A DNA stretch of 64,000 bases from an uncultured Methanobrevibacter sp. (GTDB taxonomy: Archaea > Methanobacteriota > Methanobacteria > Methanobacteriales > Methanobacteriaceae): contig NZ_CAKVFS010000002.1 of assembly GCF_934746965.1 (NCBI RefSeq), positions 124,001 through 188,000 of the forward strand, read 5' to 3'. The translations under genes were made by a program, and so were the position numbers. Below, piece after piece: positions 49,989 to 59,858 of the stretch. How positions within the stretch are numbered: position 1 is the first letter of the stretch; every line of letters starts with the position of its first letter. The notes beneath the pieces were generated by a model. It did no database searches. It saw only the letters and a list, made by a program, of their open reading frames with translations, and was not told the DNA's origin.

Positions 49989-50852
49989 ATGATAAATAAA
50001 GAAATATTACTTCAAAAAATACCTAATTTATTAAATGAAGTAAAAACTAAAAATCCATTAACACACTGCATAACAAATTTTGTAACAGTAAATGACTGTG
50101 CTAATGCTATTTTAGCTATTGGTGGTTCGCCAATCATGTCTGAAGACACTGAAGAAGTATCTGAAGTTGTTTCAATAGCTGATGCATTAGTAATAAACAT
50201 AGGAAAATTAAACCAAGAACAAGTTGAATCTATGAAAGTCAGCTCAAACCAAGCAAATAAAATTAATACTCCAATCATTCTTGATCCAGTAGGTGTAGGA
50301 ATAAGTAATCTAAGAAATAGAGTAACATTAGAACTTATTGAAAATTATAAATTAGCAGCTATCAGAGGAAATATAACTGAAATAAAAACAATAGCTAAAT
50401 TAACTGGAATAATTTCTCAATCAAATACTGCAAAAGGTGTAGATGTATCTAATGAAGATATTATAACTAAAGATAACTTAAATACAAATGCCAAAATCAT
50501 TTCTAAACTTGCAAGTAAATTAAATACTGTGATACTAGCTAGTGGACCAATAGATATTTTGTCTAATGGTGAAACTACCATAGCAATTAATAATGGTGAT
50601 GAAATGATGCCTCAAATTACAGGTAGTGGCTGTATGTTATCTTCAATTGTAGGCAGTTGTATTGGAGCAACAAATCCTTTTGAAGGAACTTTACTTGCAG
50701 CATTATTAATGACCATAGCTGGTGAACATGCCAGAGCCCAAGTAGATAATGAAAATTCTGGAACTGGAAGTTTTAGAACTTATTTAATTGATTATTTATA
50801 CAAATTAGACAGTGAAACTTTAATTAATGAAAGTAATATTGAGATAATATGA
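49989..50852 (+). CDS. thiM: Hydroxyethylthiazole kinase
   Basis: A 287-residue ribokinase-fold enzyme that phosphorylates the thiazole alcohol for thiamine salvage. NPLTHCITNFVTVNDCANAILAIGGSPIMS is the substrate region, TPIILDPVGVG lies in the middle, and MMPQITGSGCMLSSIVG holds the nucleotide site with the catalytic Cys. ATG 49989 has no ribosome site, but a TATA-like TATATTAAAT sits about 35 bases upstream, so a leaderless mRNA is likely. Overlaps thiE by 4 bases. Confidence 0.94.
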   Translation: MINKEILLQKIPNLLNEVKTKNPLTHCITNFVTVNDCANAILAIGGSPIMSEDTEEVSEVVSIADALVINIGKLNQEQVESMKVSSNQANKINTPIILDPVGVGISNLRNRVTLELIENYKLAAIRGNITEIKTIAKLTGIISQSNTAKGVDVSNEDIITKDNLNTNAKIISKLASKLNTVILASGPIDILSNGETTIAINNGDEMMPQITGSGCMLSSIVGSCIGATNPFEGTLLAALLMTIAGEHARAQVDNENSGTGSFRTYLIDYLYKLDSETLINESNIEII

Positions 50853-51478
50853 ATAACCTAGATTTAACCCTTTATCTTGTAACTAACAATAGTAAAAATG
50901 AAGAAAAGTTCTTAAATATTATAGAAGAATCTCTGAAAGGAGGGGTTACTGTAGTTCAACTTAGAGAGAAGAAGGCTGAAACTTTAAACTTCTATAATTT
51001 AGCTTTAAAAGTTAAAGAAATCACACAAAAATATAATGTTCCTTTAATAATTAATGATAGAATTGATATTGCATTAGCTATTGATGCTGACGGTGTGCAT
51101 GTTGGACAAAGTGACATGCCTGCTAAAATAGCAAGATCAATGATTGGAAAAGATAAAATTTTAGGAGTATCTGCAGCAACTATAACCGAAGCTAAAAAAG
51201 CTCAAAGTGATAGTGCAGATTATATTGGAGTCGGTGCAGTTTATCCAACAAATACTAAAGATGATGCAACTTCAGTATCTAAAAAAGAGCTAAAAGAAAT
51301 AGTAAATTCTATTGATATTCCTGTAGTAGCTATTGGCGGAATTACACAGAAAAATACCCATGAACTAACTGACTGTGGAATCAATGGAATATCTGTTGTT
51401 AGTGCTATTATGAATGCTGAAAACCCAAGAATAGCTAGTGAAAGTTTATTAAAAGAGTTTAAAGCGAAAAATAGTTAA
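50849..51478 (+). CDS. thiE: Thiamine-phosphate synthase
   Basis: A 209-residue TIM-barrel enzyme joining thiazole phosphate with HMP diphosphate to give thiamine phosphate. GGVTVVQLREKKAET, NVPLIINDRIDIALAIDADGVHVGQSDMPA, IGVGAVYPTNTK and VAIGGITQKNTHEL cover all substrate-binding loops. ATG overlaps the thiM stop (ATGA), so the two form a coupled salvage pair. It ends tail-to-tail with pgk, overlapping by 4 bases. Confidence 0.94.
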   Translation: MNNLDLTLYLVTNNSKNEEKFLNIIEESLKGGVTVVQLREKKAETLNFYNLALKVKEITQKYNVPLIINDRIDIALAIDADGVHVGQSDMPAKIARSMIGKDKILGVSAATITEAKKAQSDSADYIGVGAVYPTNTKDDATSVSKKELKEIVNSIDIPVVAIGGITQKNTHELTDCGINGISVVSAIMNAENPRIASESLLKEFKAKNS

Positions 51479-52704
51479 TTTTCACTATTTTTTGCTGAAT
51501 CTCGTAATGCCTGGACAGCTACTAATTTTTTACCTGCAAGCATACTAATACAAGCCCCACCACCACTACTTAAATGACTCATCTGATCATCATAACCAAG
51601 AGCTGAAGTAGCAGCTGCAATATGGCCTCCACCAATTAAAGTAAATGCATCTGATTTAGCCATTGCATTAATTAAATCTTCTGTTCCCATCGCAAATTTA
51701 GGGTCTTCAAATACTCCTGCAGGACCATTTGCAAATACCGTTTTTGAATCACGAATTATTTTTGCATAATAACTAATTGTTTTTACACCAATGTCAAAAA
51801 TAGCCCCATTTGGTATTTTATCACAGTCAACATCCATTCTTTCACCATTTTCTTCAATAGCCACATCAATTGGATATTTTACTTTATCACCAAATTTATC
51901 AATAAGTTCTTTAGCTTTAGAAACCATTGATTCATATCCTTTACTACGTATGAAGTTTTCATTGACTTCACAAATATCAACACCTGCAGCCCAAAGAATA
52001 ATATTTCCAACAATACCTGTTGTTAAAATATAATCTGCAGTACCATTAGACAATACATTTTCCATAACATCTATTGAATCATCAGGTTTCATTCCACCAA
52101 GTAAAAATACACAAGGATGTTCAACATTATCTAAAGCATTTTGAATTACAGTTAACTCTTTTTCCATTACCCTACCTGCAGCTGAAGGAGTATTAACTGT
52201 AAAACCAACTAAAGATGCCTGAGACCTATGAGCTGCTGCAAATGCATCATTAACAAAATAATCAATTACCGGAGATAATTGTTTAACAAGTAAAGTTTCT
52301 GCTTGAGCATCTGGAGAACGTGATAAAGATTCTTCAGAAAAGAACCTTACATTTTCAAGTAAAAGAATTTCATGAGGTTTTAATTGTTTAATAGCTTCTT
52401 TTGCAGATTTTGAAAAAATAGAATCAATATATTTCACTCTTAAATTCAAAAGATTAGACAATGCTTCAGCATGTTGAGACAAATCTGTGAAATCTTTTTT
52501 ACCTGGGCGGCTTTGATGAGCAAGTAATACAACTTTAGCTCCTTTATTAGATAATTCTTTAATTGTTTGAGCATGTAATTTTAATCTTGTATCATCCAAT
52601 ATAATTCCAGAGCTAGGATCTACAGGAGAATTAATGTCAATCCTAACTAACACAGTTTTATTTTCAACATCAAAGTCATCAATTGTATTAAATTTATCAG
52701 CCAT
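51475..52704 (-). CDS. pgk: Phosphoglycerate kinase
   Basis: About 409 residues from ATG 52704 (MADKFNTIDDF), with GTGA just upstream. ATG 52707 and TTG 52716 are nearby options. VLVRIDINSPVDP, LLAHQSRPGKKDF, LLLENVRFF, VNDAFAAAHRSQASLVGF and the C-terminal GGGHIAAATSALGY / LSSGGGACISMLAG are conserved. It works in gluconeogenesis in this hydrogenotrophic lifestyle. tpiA lies directly upstream. Confidence 0.95.
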   Translation of the reverse strand: MADKFNTIDDFDVENKTVLVRIDINSPVDPSSGIILDDTRLKLHAQTIKELSNKGAKVVLLAHQSRPGKKDFTDLSQHAEALSNLLNLRVKYIDSIFSKSAKEAIKQLKPHEILLLENVRFFSEESLSRSPDAQAETLLVKQLSPVIDYFVNDAFAAAHRSQASLVGFTVNTPSAAGRVMEKELTVIQNALDNVEHPCVFLLGGMKPDDSIDVMENVLSNGTADYILTTGIVGNIILWAAGVDICEVNENFIRSKGYESMVSKAKELIDKFGDKVKYPIDVAIEENGERMDVDCDKIPNGAIFDIGVKTISYYAKIIRDSKTVFANGPAGVFEDPKFAMGTEDLINAMAKSDAFTLIGGGHIAAATSALGYDDQMSHLSSGGGACISMLAGKKLVAVQALRDSAKNSEN

Positions 52705-52752
52705 CATTTCACTCAAAATATTAAATACATAAATTTATAAAAATACAAGTTT

Positions 52753-53421
52753 TTATAATTTACTAACTAAATCCAATAAAGCATTCTTAGGATTCTCAGC
52801 TTTAACAATTCCAGAAGCTAATAACACTCCATCAGCACCTAAATCCATAGCAGCTCTCATATCATCACCAGTTGATATTCCAGCACCACATAAAACTTTA
52901 ATATCTTTATTAATTGATTTAACTTCATTAACAGAATCTTCAACAACTTCAGGTTGTGCTTGAGATACTGGAATACCTGTACCAATAAGTTCAGGAGGTT
53001 CCACAGCTACTGCATCAGGATTAAAAGTAGCTATTGCTTTACTTGTTGCAATATTATTTGTACAAACACAAGATTCAATATTATGAGCTTTACATAATTG
53101 TACAACATCATCAATATCAGCTAGTTTCATCCTATTTTCAGAGTGATTAATTAAACTACCAGAAATACCTGCTTCAACTAAAGTTTCAATTAAATTAGAA
53201 CCAGTATGCCCCCCCGGAGTAATTGGATCAATATGTTGTGCAAAAATAGGTAAAGAAGTTTTCTCTTTAATCCTATAAATATCTGCTACTTGTGGTGATG
53301 CAACCATTGTTATGCCAGATTCTTCTGAAGCACTTTCTAATGCATAAGCTAATTCTAATGCTTTTTTCCCACTAGATTCCAAATAAGTTTTATAATTTAA
53401 TATTACAATCGGCGTATTCAT
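52753..53421 (-). CDS. tpiA: Triosephosphate isomerase
   Basis: A 222-residue enzyme, the short archaeal form. IVILNYKTYLES replaces the bacterial NWKMN opening (catalytic Lys present), LINHSENR holds the catalytic His, VAVEPPELIGTG the catalytic Glu, and LCGAGISTGDD and DGVLLASGIVKAE the phosphate loops. GGGGAAT precedes ATG 53421. Paired with pgk. Confidence 0.95.
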   Translation of the reverse strand: MNTPIVILNYKTYLESSGKKALELAYALESASEESGITMVASPQVADIYRIKEKTSLPIFAQHIDPITPGGHTGSNLIETLVEAGISGSLINHSENRMKLADIDDVVQLCKAHNIESCVCTNNIATSKAIATFNPDAVAVEPPELIGTGIPVSQAQPEVVEDSVNEVKSINKDIKVLCGAGISTGDDMRAAMDLGADGVLLASGIVKAENPKNALLDLVSKL

Positions 53422-53604
53422 AAATAATTCCCCAAATTATTAATATAATTAATACTTTAATTTAGAATGATTTAAATTTAACCAAAAGAGTTTAAACAAC
53501 ATCACAATATACACAAAATACACATATTTTTAGATAAAATAAATATATGAACAAAGCAAACAAACTTTGTATAATTTCAATAATATTCATCAAGTATGAC
53601 ACTA

Positions 53605-54219
53605 CTAAATAGGATGTCCACCATATGACATTCCGTCACCCCTATCTTCCCACACATGTTTTCCATTATACATTATTCCATTATCTCCTCTTTCACCGAA
53701 CCTCTCAAATAATTCATCATCAGACATTTCAGGATATTTAGCTTTTAATTGTTCACATGACAAATGATCATCTTCATAATAATTACTTTGAGAAGAAGAT
53801 TTTTGATTAGTATTTTTAAATCCATTATTTTCAACTTGAACTATTTTACTAATAACCGATACATTTTGAGTTATATTAGCACTTTTATATTCCCCATCTC
53901 CATCAAAAATACATACAACAGAATAATTTCCAACATCACTTATGTTAAAGCTAATTAAACCAGTTTCATTAGTAACATATTTAAGATTAGTTTTTGATCC
54001 ATTTTCATTAGTTAAAGTTATATTAATTGTTTTATTAGCTATTCCAATACCCTTTTCATCACTTAGCTTAACAGTACAATTATCCACATCATATAAAGTT
54101 GCATTACTTGTAATTGTTAATGATGATTCTTCTTGTGAGTTTAGAAAAACAAAAGCAGAAACAACACCTGCTAAAATTACTACAACTACACAAACAAGAA
54201 CCAATAGTTTATTATTCAT
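53605..54219 (-). CDS. Membrane-anchored exported protein with Ig-like domain
   Basis: About 204 residues from ATG 54219. Residues about 4-26 are a membrane/signal segment (VLVCVVVVILAGVVSAFVFL). A domain of about 100 residues (NCTVKLSDEKGIGIANKTINITLTNENG...YVTNETGLISFNISDVGNYSVVCIFDGDGEY) has the pattern of bacterial Ig-like or carboxypeptidase-regulatory-like repeats seen in methanogen adhesins. The C-terminal end (CEQLKAKYPEMSDDELFERFGERGD, then EDRGDGMSYGGHPI) is separate and unrecognised. Confidence 0.7.
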   Translation of the reverse strand: MNNKLLVLVCVVVVILAGVVSAFVFLNSQEESSLTITSNATLYDVDNCTVKLSDEKGIGIANKTINITLTNENGSKTNLKYVTNETGLISFNISDVGNYSVVCIFDGDGEYKSANITQNVSVISKIVQVENNGFKNTNQKSSSQSNYYEDDHLSCEQLKAKYPEMSDDELFERFGERGDNGIMYNGKHVWEDRGDGMSYGGHPI

Positions 54220-54399
54220 AATCATAATATGATTAAATTGATATTAAATTTTTTGGAAAATAATCAATTACCTAAAAGCTTACTTTTGATTTTTAATACT
54301 TCCATATTATTTAATTTTAGACCCCACATCTTAATCAAAATATTAATTACTACAGTAAAACTAAATTAATTATAAAAGCATTTAAGGATTTTTAAAATT

Positions 54400-55314
54400 A
54401 TGTCATTAAATAAAAAACAAGTAGAAAAATTAGAATACAGTGGATACAGATTTGTTGGTAAACATAATCATGCAGCTGCTAAAATATGTCATTGGACTAA
54501 ACAAAGTATTTTAGATAAAGGAGTATGTTATAAAGAAAAGTTTTATGGTATTAAAAGTCATAGATGTCTTCAAATGGCTCCTGCAGTACCTAACTGTCAG
54601 CAAAAATGTGAATTTTGTTGGAGGGATTTATCATACACTCAAACACAATGGGAAGGAGAATATGATGATCCGAAAACCATAATTGATGAAGCTATTAAAG
54701 CTCAAAACAATTTACTTTGCGGATTTTTTGGAAATGATAAAGCAAATAAAGAAAAATTAGAAGAATCCAAAACTCCTACAAATGCTGCAATATCTTTAGC
54801 TGGAGAACCAATGTTATATCCAGAAATTGATGAATTAATAGCTGAATTTAATCGCCGTAATTTCACAACATTTATTGTTAGTAATGGTCAATGTGTTGAT
54901 AAATTAAAAAACTTAGAAACTGAACCCTACCAACTATACCTTTCCTTAGATGCTCCAACAAAGAAAATATATAATGATGTTTGCCAACCCCAAATTAATG
55001 AAGGATGGGATAATTTAAACCAGTCTCTTGAAACATTATCAACTTTTAACTCTCGCACATGTATAAGAACAACATGCGTTAAAGGAAGAAATATGATTAA
55101 TCCTGAAAAATATGGGGAATTAATCAAAAAAGCTAATCCAGATTTTGTAGAAATAAAAGCATATATGTGTGTTGGATCATCAAGAGACAGATTAACCCTT
55201 GATAATATGCCAACATTCGATGAAGTTAAAACTTTTGCCCAAAAAATAGGAGAAAAATGTGGTAAAAAAATAGTTAACGAATCTGAAATTAGTCGTGTTG
55301 TTCTGCTTCAATAG
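54400..55314 (+). CDS. taw1: 4-demethylwyosine synthase (radical SAM, TYW1/Taw1)
   Basis: A 304-residue radical SAM enzyme making the tricyclic wyosine base in tRNA-Phe from N1-methylguanosine and pyruvate. The cluster motif C66-x3-C70-x2-C73 reads PNCQQKCEFCWRD, with the further Cys at 30, 43 and 56 suiting a second cluster. SLAGEPMLYPEI, LSLDAPTKKIYNDVCQP and VEIKAYMCVGSSRDRL are typical. It overlaps the iron-sulfur flavoprotein gene at its tail by 26 bases. Confidence 0.93.
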   Translation: MSLNKKQVEKLEYSGYRFVGKHNHAAAKICHWTKQSILDKGVCYKEKFYGIKSHRCLQMAPAVPNCQQKCEFCWRDLSYTQTQWEGEYDDPKTIIDEAIKAQNNLLCGFFGNDKANKEKLEESKTPTNAAISLAGEPMLYPEIDELIAEFNRRNFTTFIVSNGQCVDKLKNLETEPYQLYLSLDAPTKKIYNDVCQPQINEGWDNLNQSLETLSTFNSRTCIRTTCVKGRNMINPEKYGELIKKANPDFVEIKAYMCVGSSRDRLTLDNMPTFDEVKTFAQKIGEKCGKKIVNESEISRVVLLQ

Positions 55315-55951
55315 CTATTTTTTCTCCTAATTTAAATGCATTTTCCAAATCAATTGGAAATTGTGTTTTACGTGTTTTTAATTTTTCTTCTTTTGTGAAT
55401 AACTCCATTTTATATTTGGAGTAATCAAATTGATATGTGTCATAAGAATAAAGATGAATTGGCTTTGTAAACATTTTTTCTAAAACCATTTCATTTTTAT
55501 CAAATAATTCATGATAACCTAATTGTCTTGCAGTTTCTTCATCAAGATTCATAGTATAAATACAACCAATAGCCATTCTTTTTGGAGCTAAGCTAGTCAT
55601 TTTTTCATCATAAACAAAAAATGGAAAGATAAAACGCTCTAAAAAGCACCTCATTACTCCACTTACATCACCAAAGTAAACTGGTGATCCAAGTATTACA
55701 CCATCAGACTGGACGATTTTTTCTAGAATCGGTTTGAAATCATCATTATAAACACATTTTCCATAATGACGACCATTAATTTTTTTACATGCAAAACAAC
55801 TTTTACAACCATTAAAAGGAATATCATACAAATTAATTGATTCAATTTCAGAATCATTACAAACTGATTTTATTCCTTCTGATGATTTTTCTAGAAGCTG
55901 AGCAGTATTTCCATCTTTTCTAGGGCTACCATTTATAATAAAAAATTTCAT
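55289..55951 (-). CDS. Iron-sulfur flavoprotein (NADPH-dependent FMN reductase fold)
   Basis: 220 residues. The FMN loop NGSPRKDGNTAQLL is at 8-21, and GCKSCFACKKINGRHYGKC holds a compact Cys set (49, 52, 55, 66) matching the 4Fe-4S motif of methanogen Isf proteins. VILGSPVYFGDVSG is the second FMN loop. It transfers electrons, possibly detoxifying oxygen species in related archaea. ATG overlaps the sucC stop (ATGA), so it is part of the Kor-SucC operon. Confidence 0.86.
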   Translation of the reverse strand: MKFFIINGSPRKDGNTAQLLEKSSEGIKSVCNDSEIESINLYDIPFNGCKSCFACKKINGRHYGKCVYNDDFKPILEKIVQSDGVILGSPVYFGDVSGVMRCFLERFIFPFFVYDEKMTSLAPKRMAIGCIYTMNLDEETARQLGYHELFDKNEMVLEKMFTKPIHLYSYDTYQFDYSKYKMELFTKEEKLKTRKTQFPIDLENAFKLGEKIAIEAEQHD

Positions 55952-57063
55952 TCTTCTGCCTTAATTTTATTACAAAGCTCAACAGCTTTTTTAGCAGCTT
56001 TTTCCATGGATATTTCATATGGAATTCCTGCTTCTTCAAGTATTTTTTGACCTTCTTCCTCATTAGTACCAGTTAATCTAATAACAATAGAAACCAAACT
56101 TTTTGATTCTTTAATAGCATCAACTACACCATGAGCCACATCATCTGCTTTAGTAATTCCACCTAAAACATTTAAGAATACTACTTTAACAGGTTCATAA
56201 TTTAATACTATGTTAAGAGATTTTTTAATACTTTCTTCTGAAGCTCCACCACCAATATCTAAAAATGTGGCTGGTTCTCCACCATGAAACTTAATCATAT
56301 CCATACCGGTTAAAGTTAAACCTGCACCATTACCAATAACTGCAATATCACCATCTAATTTAACAAAGTCTATTGCTTTTTTCTTATAACGTGCAAGTTT
56401 TACTAATTCTTGATGCCTATATAATGAATCATTTTCAACAACGAATTTTGCATCAGCAGCAATCAAACCATCATCAGTTAGAACTAATGGATTGATTTCC
56501 GCTGTTTCAGCATCATATTTCTCAAATAATTTATATAATTTATATATTACATCACCCATTGGAGAAATTAACTCAGAAGAAACACCCATTTTACGAGCAA
56601 TTTCACGAGCTTCATATGGTAAGAATTCAATTAAAGGATTTGGATGATATTTAATTATTTTTTCAGGATTATTTTTAGCTAAATTCTCAATCTCAACTCC
56701 ACCTTCATTACTTACCATAATAACTGGTCTTTTATTAGCTCTGTCAATTGAAATACTTAAGAAATATTCTTTAATAATATTTGCTTTTTTCTCAATTAAA
56801 AGCTGATGTACTTTTTCACCATTAATGGTGCTTCCCAATAATGAATCAGCTACTTTATATGTTTGACCCGGATTATCTGCAAATTTAATACCTCCAGCTT
56901 TACCTCTACCACCAACTAATACTTGTGATTTAATAGCTACAGGTACACCCATGTCAGATGCAATAGTAGTTGCTTCTTCAGCAGAATTTGCAACATGTCC
57001 TTCTAAAATTGGAATTCCTTCTTCATCAAAAATTCTTTTTGCCATATATTCAAAAAACTTCAT
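55948..57063 (-). CDS. sucC: Succinyl-CoA synthetase beta subunit
   Basis: About 371 residues from ATG 57063; an ATG directly before it at 57066 is the alternative, and AGGTG lies upstream. ATP-grasp part: VPVAIKSQVLVGGRGKAGGIKFA and AEINPLVLTDDG. Ligase part: NGAGLTLTGMDMIKFHGGEPATFLDIGGGA. The alpha subunit (with the phospho-His) is not in this window. It makes succinyl-CoA for 2-oxoglutarate synthesis. Confidence 0.93.
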   Translation of the reverse strand: MKFFEYMAKRIFDEEGIPILEGHVANSAEEATTIASDMGVPVAIKSQVLVGGRGKAGGIKFADNPGQTYKVADSLLGSTINGEKVHQLLIEKKANIIKEYFLSISIDRANKRPVIMVSNEGGVEIENLAKNNPEKIIKYHPNPLIEFLPYEAREIARKMGVSSELISPMGDVIYKLYKLFEKYDAETAEINPLVLTDDGLIAADAKFVVENDSLYRHQELVKLARYKKKAIDFVKLDGDIAVIGNGAGLTLTGMDMIKFHGGEPATFLDIGGGASEESIKKSLNIVLNYEPVKVVFLNVLGGITKADDVAHGVVDAIKESKSLVSIVIRLTGTNEEEGQKILEEAGIPYEISMEKAAKKAVELCNKIKAEE

Positions 57064-57075
57064 CATAACACCTAA

Positions 57076-57618
57076 TTAGAAATTATATCCTGCTTCAAAA
57101 GCAGCTATATTTTTATCTTCAGTTCCTGCAGGAACACTAGCTTTAATTGACTCCATAGCTGCATCTTTAGATATAACTTCTGTAATTTTTGTAATAGCTC
57201 CAACCATGACAATATTAGCTACAATTTTAAGACCAATATCATCCATTGCTGTTTTAGTTGCTGGAGCATTGTAAACTTTAATATTATGTTCATCAATAAA
57301 ATCTTGAACATCTTCAATAGTTGTTGTTCCAGGATCAACGATTAAAATCCCATTATCCTTCAAATCAACAATATATTTAAGTAAAGCTTCATGAGACATT
57401 GCTACTAAAATATCTGGACTTTGAACTTTAGGATAATCAATTTTTCCATCACTAATAACAACTTCACATTTAGAAGCTCCTCCACGAGCTTCAGGACCAT
57501 AAGATTGAGTTTGAACTGCTTCATTTTTATCAAAAAGACAAGCAGCTTTTCCTAAAATAATTCCTGCAAGAATTACTCCTTGACCTCCAAACCCACCTAT
57601 TCTCAATTCTTTTCTCAT
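57076..57618 (-). CDS. korC: 2-oxoglutarate:ferredoxin oxidoreductase, gamma subunit
   Basis: 180 residues. LRIGGFGGQGVILAGIILGKAA is the signature of the gamma domain of 2-oxoacid oxidoreductases; QTQSYGPEARGGASKCEVVIS follows. GGAGGATAAT precedes ATG 57618. Subunits lie in order D-A-B-C. Confidence 0.93.
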   Translation of the reverse strand: MRKELRIGGFGGQGVILAGIILGKAACLFDKNEAVQTQSYGPEARGGASKCEVVISDGKIDYPKVQSPDILVAMSHEALLKYIVDLKDNGILIVDPGTTTIEDVQDFIDEHNIKVYNAPATKTAMDDIGLKIVANIVMVGAITKITEVISKDAAMESIKASVPAGTEDKNIAAFEAGYNF

Positions 57619-57632
57619 TATTATCCTCCAGT

Positions 57633-58505
57633 TTATACATCTGATTCATATGCAGAATTAATAAGAGTTCTGCTACCTGATTTATCTTCACTTAATTTTT
57701 CAATATTATCACTAAATTCTGCTCTTGATTTATTTACAAATTCGCCAGTGACAATTTTTCCAATTAATTCTTCATCACTCATACCTTCAGCTTCTTCTTT
57801 AGATAAAGTGTTTATTTTCATAGTTACTGCCATAGCTGTAGGAGTTCTAAGTTTATTTTTACGACCATAATAAGTTGGACATTGTGAAACAACTTCAACA
57901 AATGAAAAACCAGGATTTTTCAAAGCGGTACTAATAGACTCTACTAATTCATCAACTTGAACAGTAGTCCATCTTGCACAATAAGTTGCACCAGCTGCAG
58001 CAACTAGTTCTGCTAACTTAAATGGATAATCACCATTTCCATAAGGTGCAGTTGTTCCAAAACTACCTTTTGGAGAAGTTGGACTAATTTGACCACCAGT
58101 CATTCCATAAATATTATTGTTAATACAGATAACAGTTAAATTAATATTTCTTCTAGCAGCATGAATTAAATGATTACCACCAATAGAAGCAGCATCACCA
58201 TCACCAGTAAATACAACAACGTCTAAATCAGAATTAGATACTTTTAAACCAGTTGCAAAACTAAGTGCTCTTCCATGAGTTGTGTGTAATGAATCACATT
58301 TAACATAACCTGGAATTCTTGAAGAACATCCAATACCTGAAACCATAGCTATATTATCAAAATTCATTTCTGCTTCTTCCATTCCTTTAAAAAAAGCATT
58401 CATAATACTACCATTTCCACAACCTGGACAAAAGATATGGGGAAGCCTGTCTTCCCTCATATAAGGAATAAATTTATTTCCATCAGGATTTTTTTCAATT
58501 GACAT
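57633..58505 (-). CDS. korB: 2-oxoglutarate:ferredoxin oxidoreductase, beta subunit
   Basis: 290 residues, the thiamine-diphosphate-binding subunit. IFCPGCGNGSIMNAFFKG and GIGCSSRIPGYVKCDSLHTTHGRALSFATG cover the cofactor end; GDGDAASIGGNHLIHAARRNI and NNNIYGMTGGQISPTS are the ThDP/Mg motif. ATG 58505 directly follows the korA stop, and GGAGGAAACTAA in korA's end is the ribosome site. Confidence 0.94.
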   Translation of the reverse strand: MSIEKNPDGNKFIPYMREDRLPHIFCPGCGNGSIMNAFFKGMEEAEMNFDNIAMVSGIGCSSRIPGYVKCDSLHTTHGRALSFATGLKVSNSDLDVVVFTGDGDAASIGGNHLIHAARRNINLTVICINNNIYGMTGGQISPTSPKGSFGTTAPYGNGDYPFKLAELVAAAGATYCARWTTVQVDELVESISTALKNPGFSFVEVVSQCPTYYGRKNKLRTPTAMAVTMKINTLSKEEAEGMSDEELIGKIVTGEFVNKSRAEFSDNIEKLSEDKSGSRTLINSAYESDV

Positions 58506-59636
58506 TTAGTTTCCTCCAATCTCTTCGATTTTTGATAAAATTTCTTCAGGAGTTGGTAATAATCCCCCAATAACACCTAAAAGATGAGTATTAGATTTAC
58601 CTGCAATTACTCTATCTACTTCATAATACATTTGACCTAAATTCATTTCAACAACTAAAACATCACTTGCAGTTTTAGTTAATTCTTTTATTTGTTCTTC
58701 TGGGAAAGGCCATGGAGTATCAATCTTAATATAACCTACTTTTTTACCATTAGCTCTAGCTTCTTTTGTAGCAGTTATAACAGATCTAACTGGAGCACCA
58801 TATGACACAATAACAATATCTGCATCTTCACAGTTTTCAGATTGTATAGAGCATATTTTATCCTTATTTTTTAATACTTTATTACATAAACGTTTAACAA
58901 GAGTTTGATGAGTTTCTGGAGAATTAGTATCTGGGTAACCTCTTTCATCATGAGTTAAACCAGTTACATGAACATCAAAACCTGCACCAAATGAAGGCAT
59001 TGGATTTGTACCATTTTCAACATTTTTAAATGGTAAAAAATCATCCTTGTTTTCAGGCATTTTTCTTGGAGTAATTTCAATATCATCCTCAACAATGATT
59101 TTTTCCCTCATATGTCCAATAACCTCATCAGCTAAAACAAATACAGGAGTTCTGTATTCTTCAGCTAAATTAAATGCTCTTATAGTAAAATCAAAGAATT
59201 CCTGAACACTAGATGGAGACAAAGCTATTGGTTCATAATCTCCGTGAGATCCCCAACGAGCCTGCATCATATCTGCTTGAGCAGCCATTGTTGGTTGACC
59301 AGTAGATGGAGAACCTCTTTGAACGTTAACAATTACAATAGGAGTTTCTGAAATAAATGCATAACCAATATTTTCTTGCATTAAAGAAATACCTGGCCCG
59401 GAGGTAGCAGTCATAGATTTAGAACCTCCCCATGATCCTCCAATAATAGCTCCTGCTGATGCAATTTCATCTTCCATTTGAACAAAAGCCCCACCAACTT
59501 TTGGAAGTTCACGAGCTAAAGTTTCAGCTACTTCAGTAGATGGAGTGATAGGATATCCTGCAAAAAATCTGCAACCTGCTTTTAGTGCACCTTTTGCACA
59601 TGCTTCATTTCCTTGAATAAAAAATTCTTCTGACAT
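58506..59636 (-). CDS. korA: 2-oxoglutarate:ferredoxin oxidoreductase, alpha subunit
   Basis: 376 residues. GNEACAKGALKAGCRFFAGYPITPSTEVAE opens the pyrimidine-binding domain, GPGISLMQENIGYAFISETPIVIVNVQRGSPSTGQPT is the core block, and ALSPSSVQEFFDF follows. It makes 2-oxoglutarate from succinyl-CoA and CO2 with reduced ferredoxin. GGAGGAAAT precedes ATG 59636. Confidence 0.95.
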   Translation of the reverse strand: MSEEFFIQGNEACAKGALKAGCRFFAGYPITPSTEVAETLARELPKVGGAFVQMEDEIASAGAIIGGSWGGSKSMTATSGPGISLMQENIGYAFISETPIVIVNVQRGSPSTGQPTMAAQADMMQARWGSHGDYEPIALSPSSVQEFFDFTIRAFNLAEEYRTPVFVLADEVIGHMREKIIVEDDIEITPRKMPENKDDFLPFKNVENGTNPMPSFGAGFDVHVTGLTHDERGYPDTNSPETHQTLVKRLCNKVLKNKDKICSIQSENCEDADIVIVSYGAPVRSVITATKEARANGKKVGYIKIDTPWPFPEEQIKELTKTASDVLVVEMNLGQMYYEVDRVIAGKSNTHLLGVIGGLLPTPEEILSKIEEIGGN

Positions 59637-59648
59637 GATAATTTCCTC

Positions 59649-59858
59649 CTAATTCTCCTCTAAATTATTTACTGTGATAGCTTGATCAGGACATGCTAAT
59701 TCACATTTACCACATTTATCACACCTATCTCCAAAATTAATATAAGGTAATTGTACACCTTTCTTATTAGGCTCAGAAGATATTGCATAAACATTTTGTG
59801 GACACATATATAAACAAAGGTGACAACCTTTGCATAATTTTTCGTCAATAATAATCAT
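59649..59858 (-). CDS. korD: 2-oxoglutarate:ferredoxin oxidoreductase, delta (ferredoxin) subunit
   Basis: 69 residues with two 4Fe-4S motifs: CKGCHLCLYMCPQNV and CDKCGKCELACPDQAI. It relays electrons from ferredoxin to the alpha-beta-gamma core. First gene of the korDABC-sucC-flavoprotein operon; AGGAG precedes ATG 59858. Confidence 0.93.
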   Translation of the reverse strand: MIIIDEKLCKGCHLCLYMCPQNVYAISSEPNKKGVQLPYINFGDRCDKCGKCELACPDQAITVNNLEEN

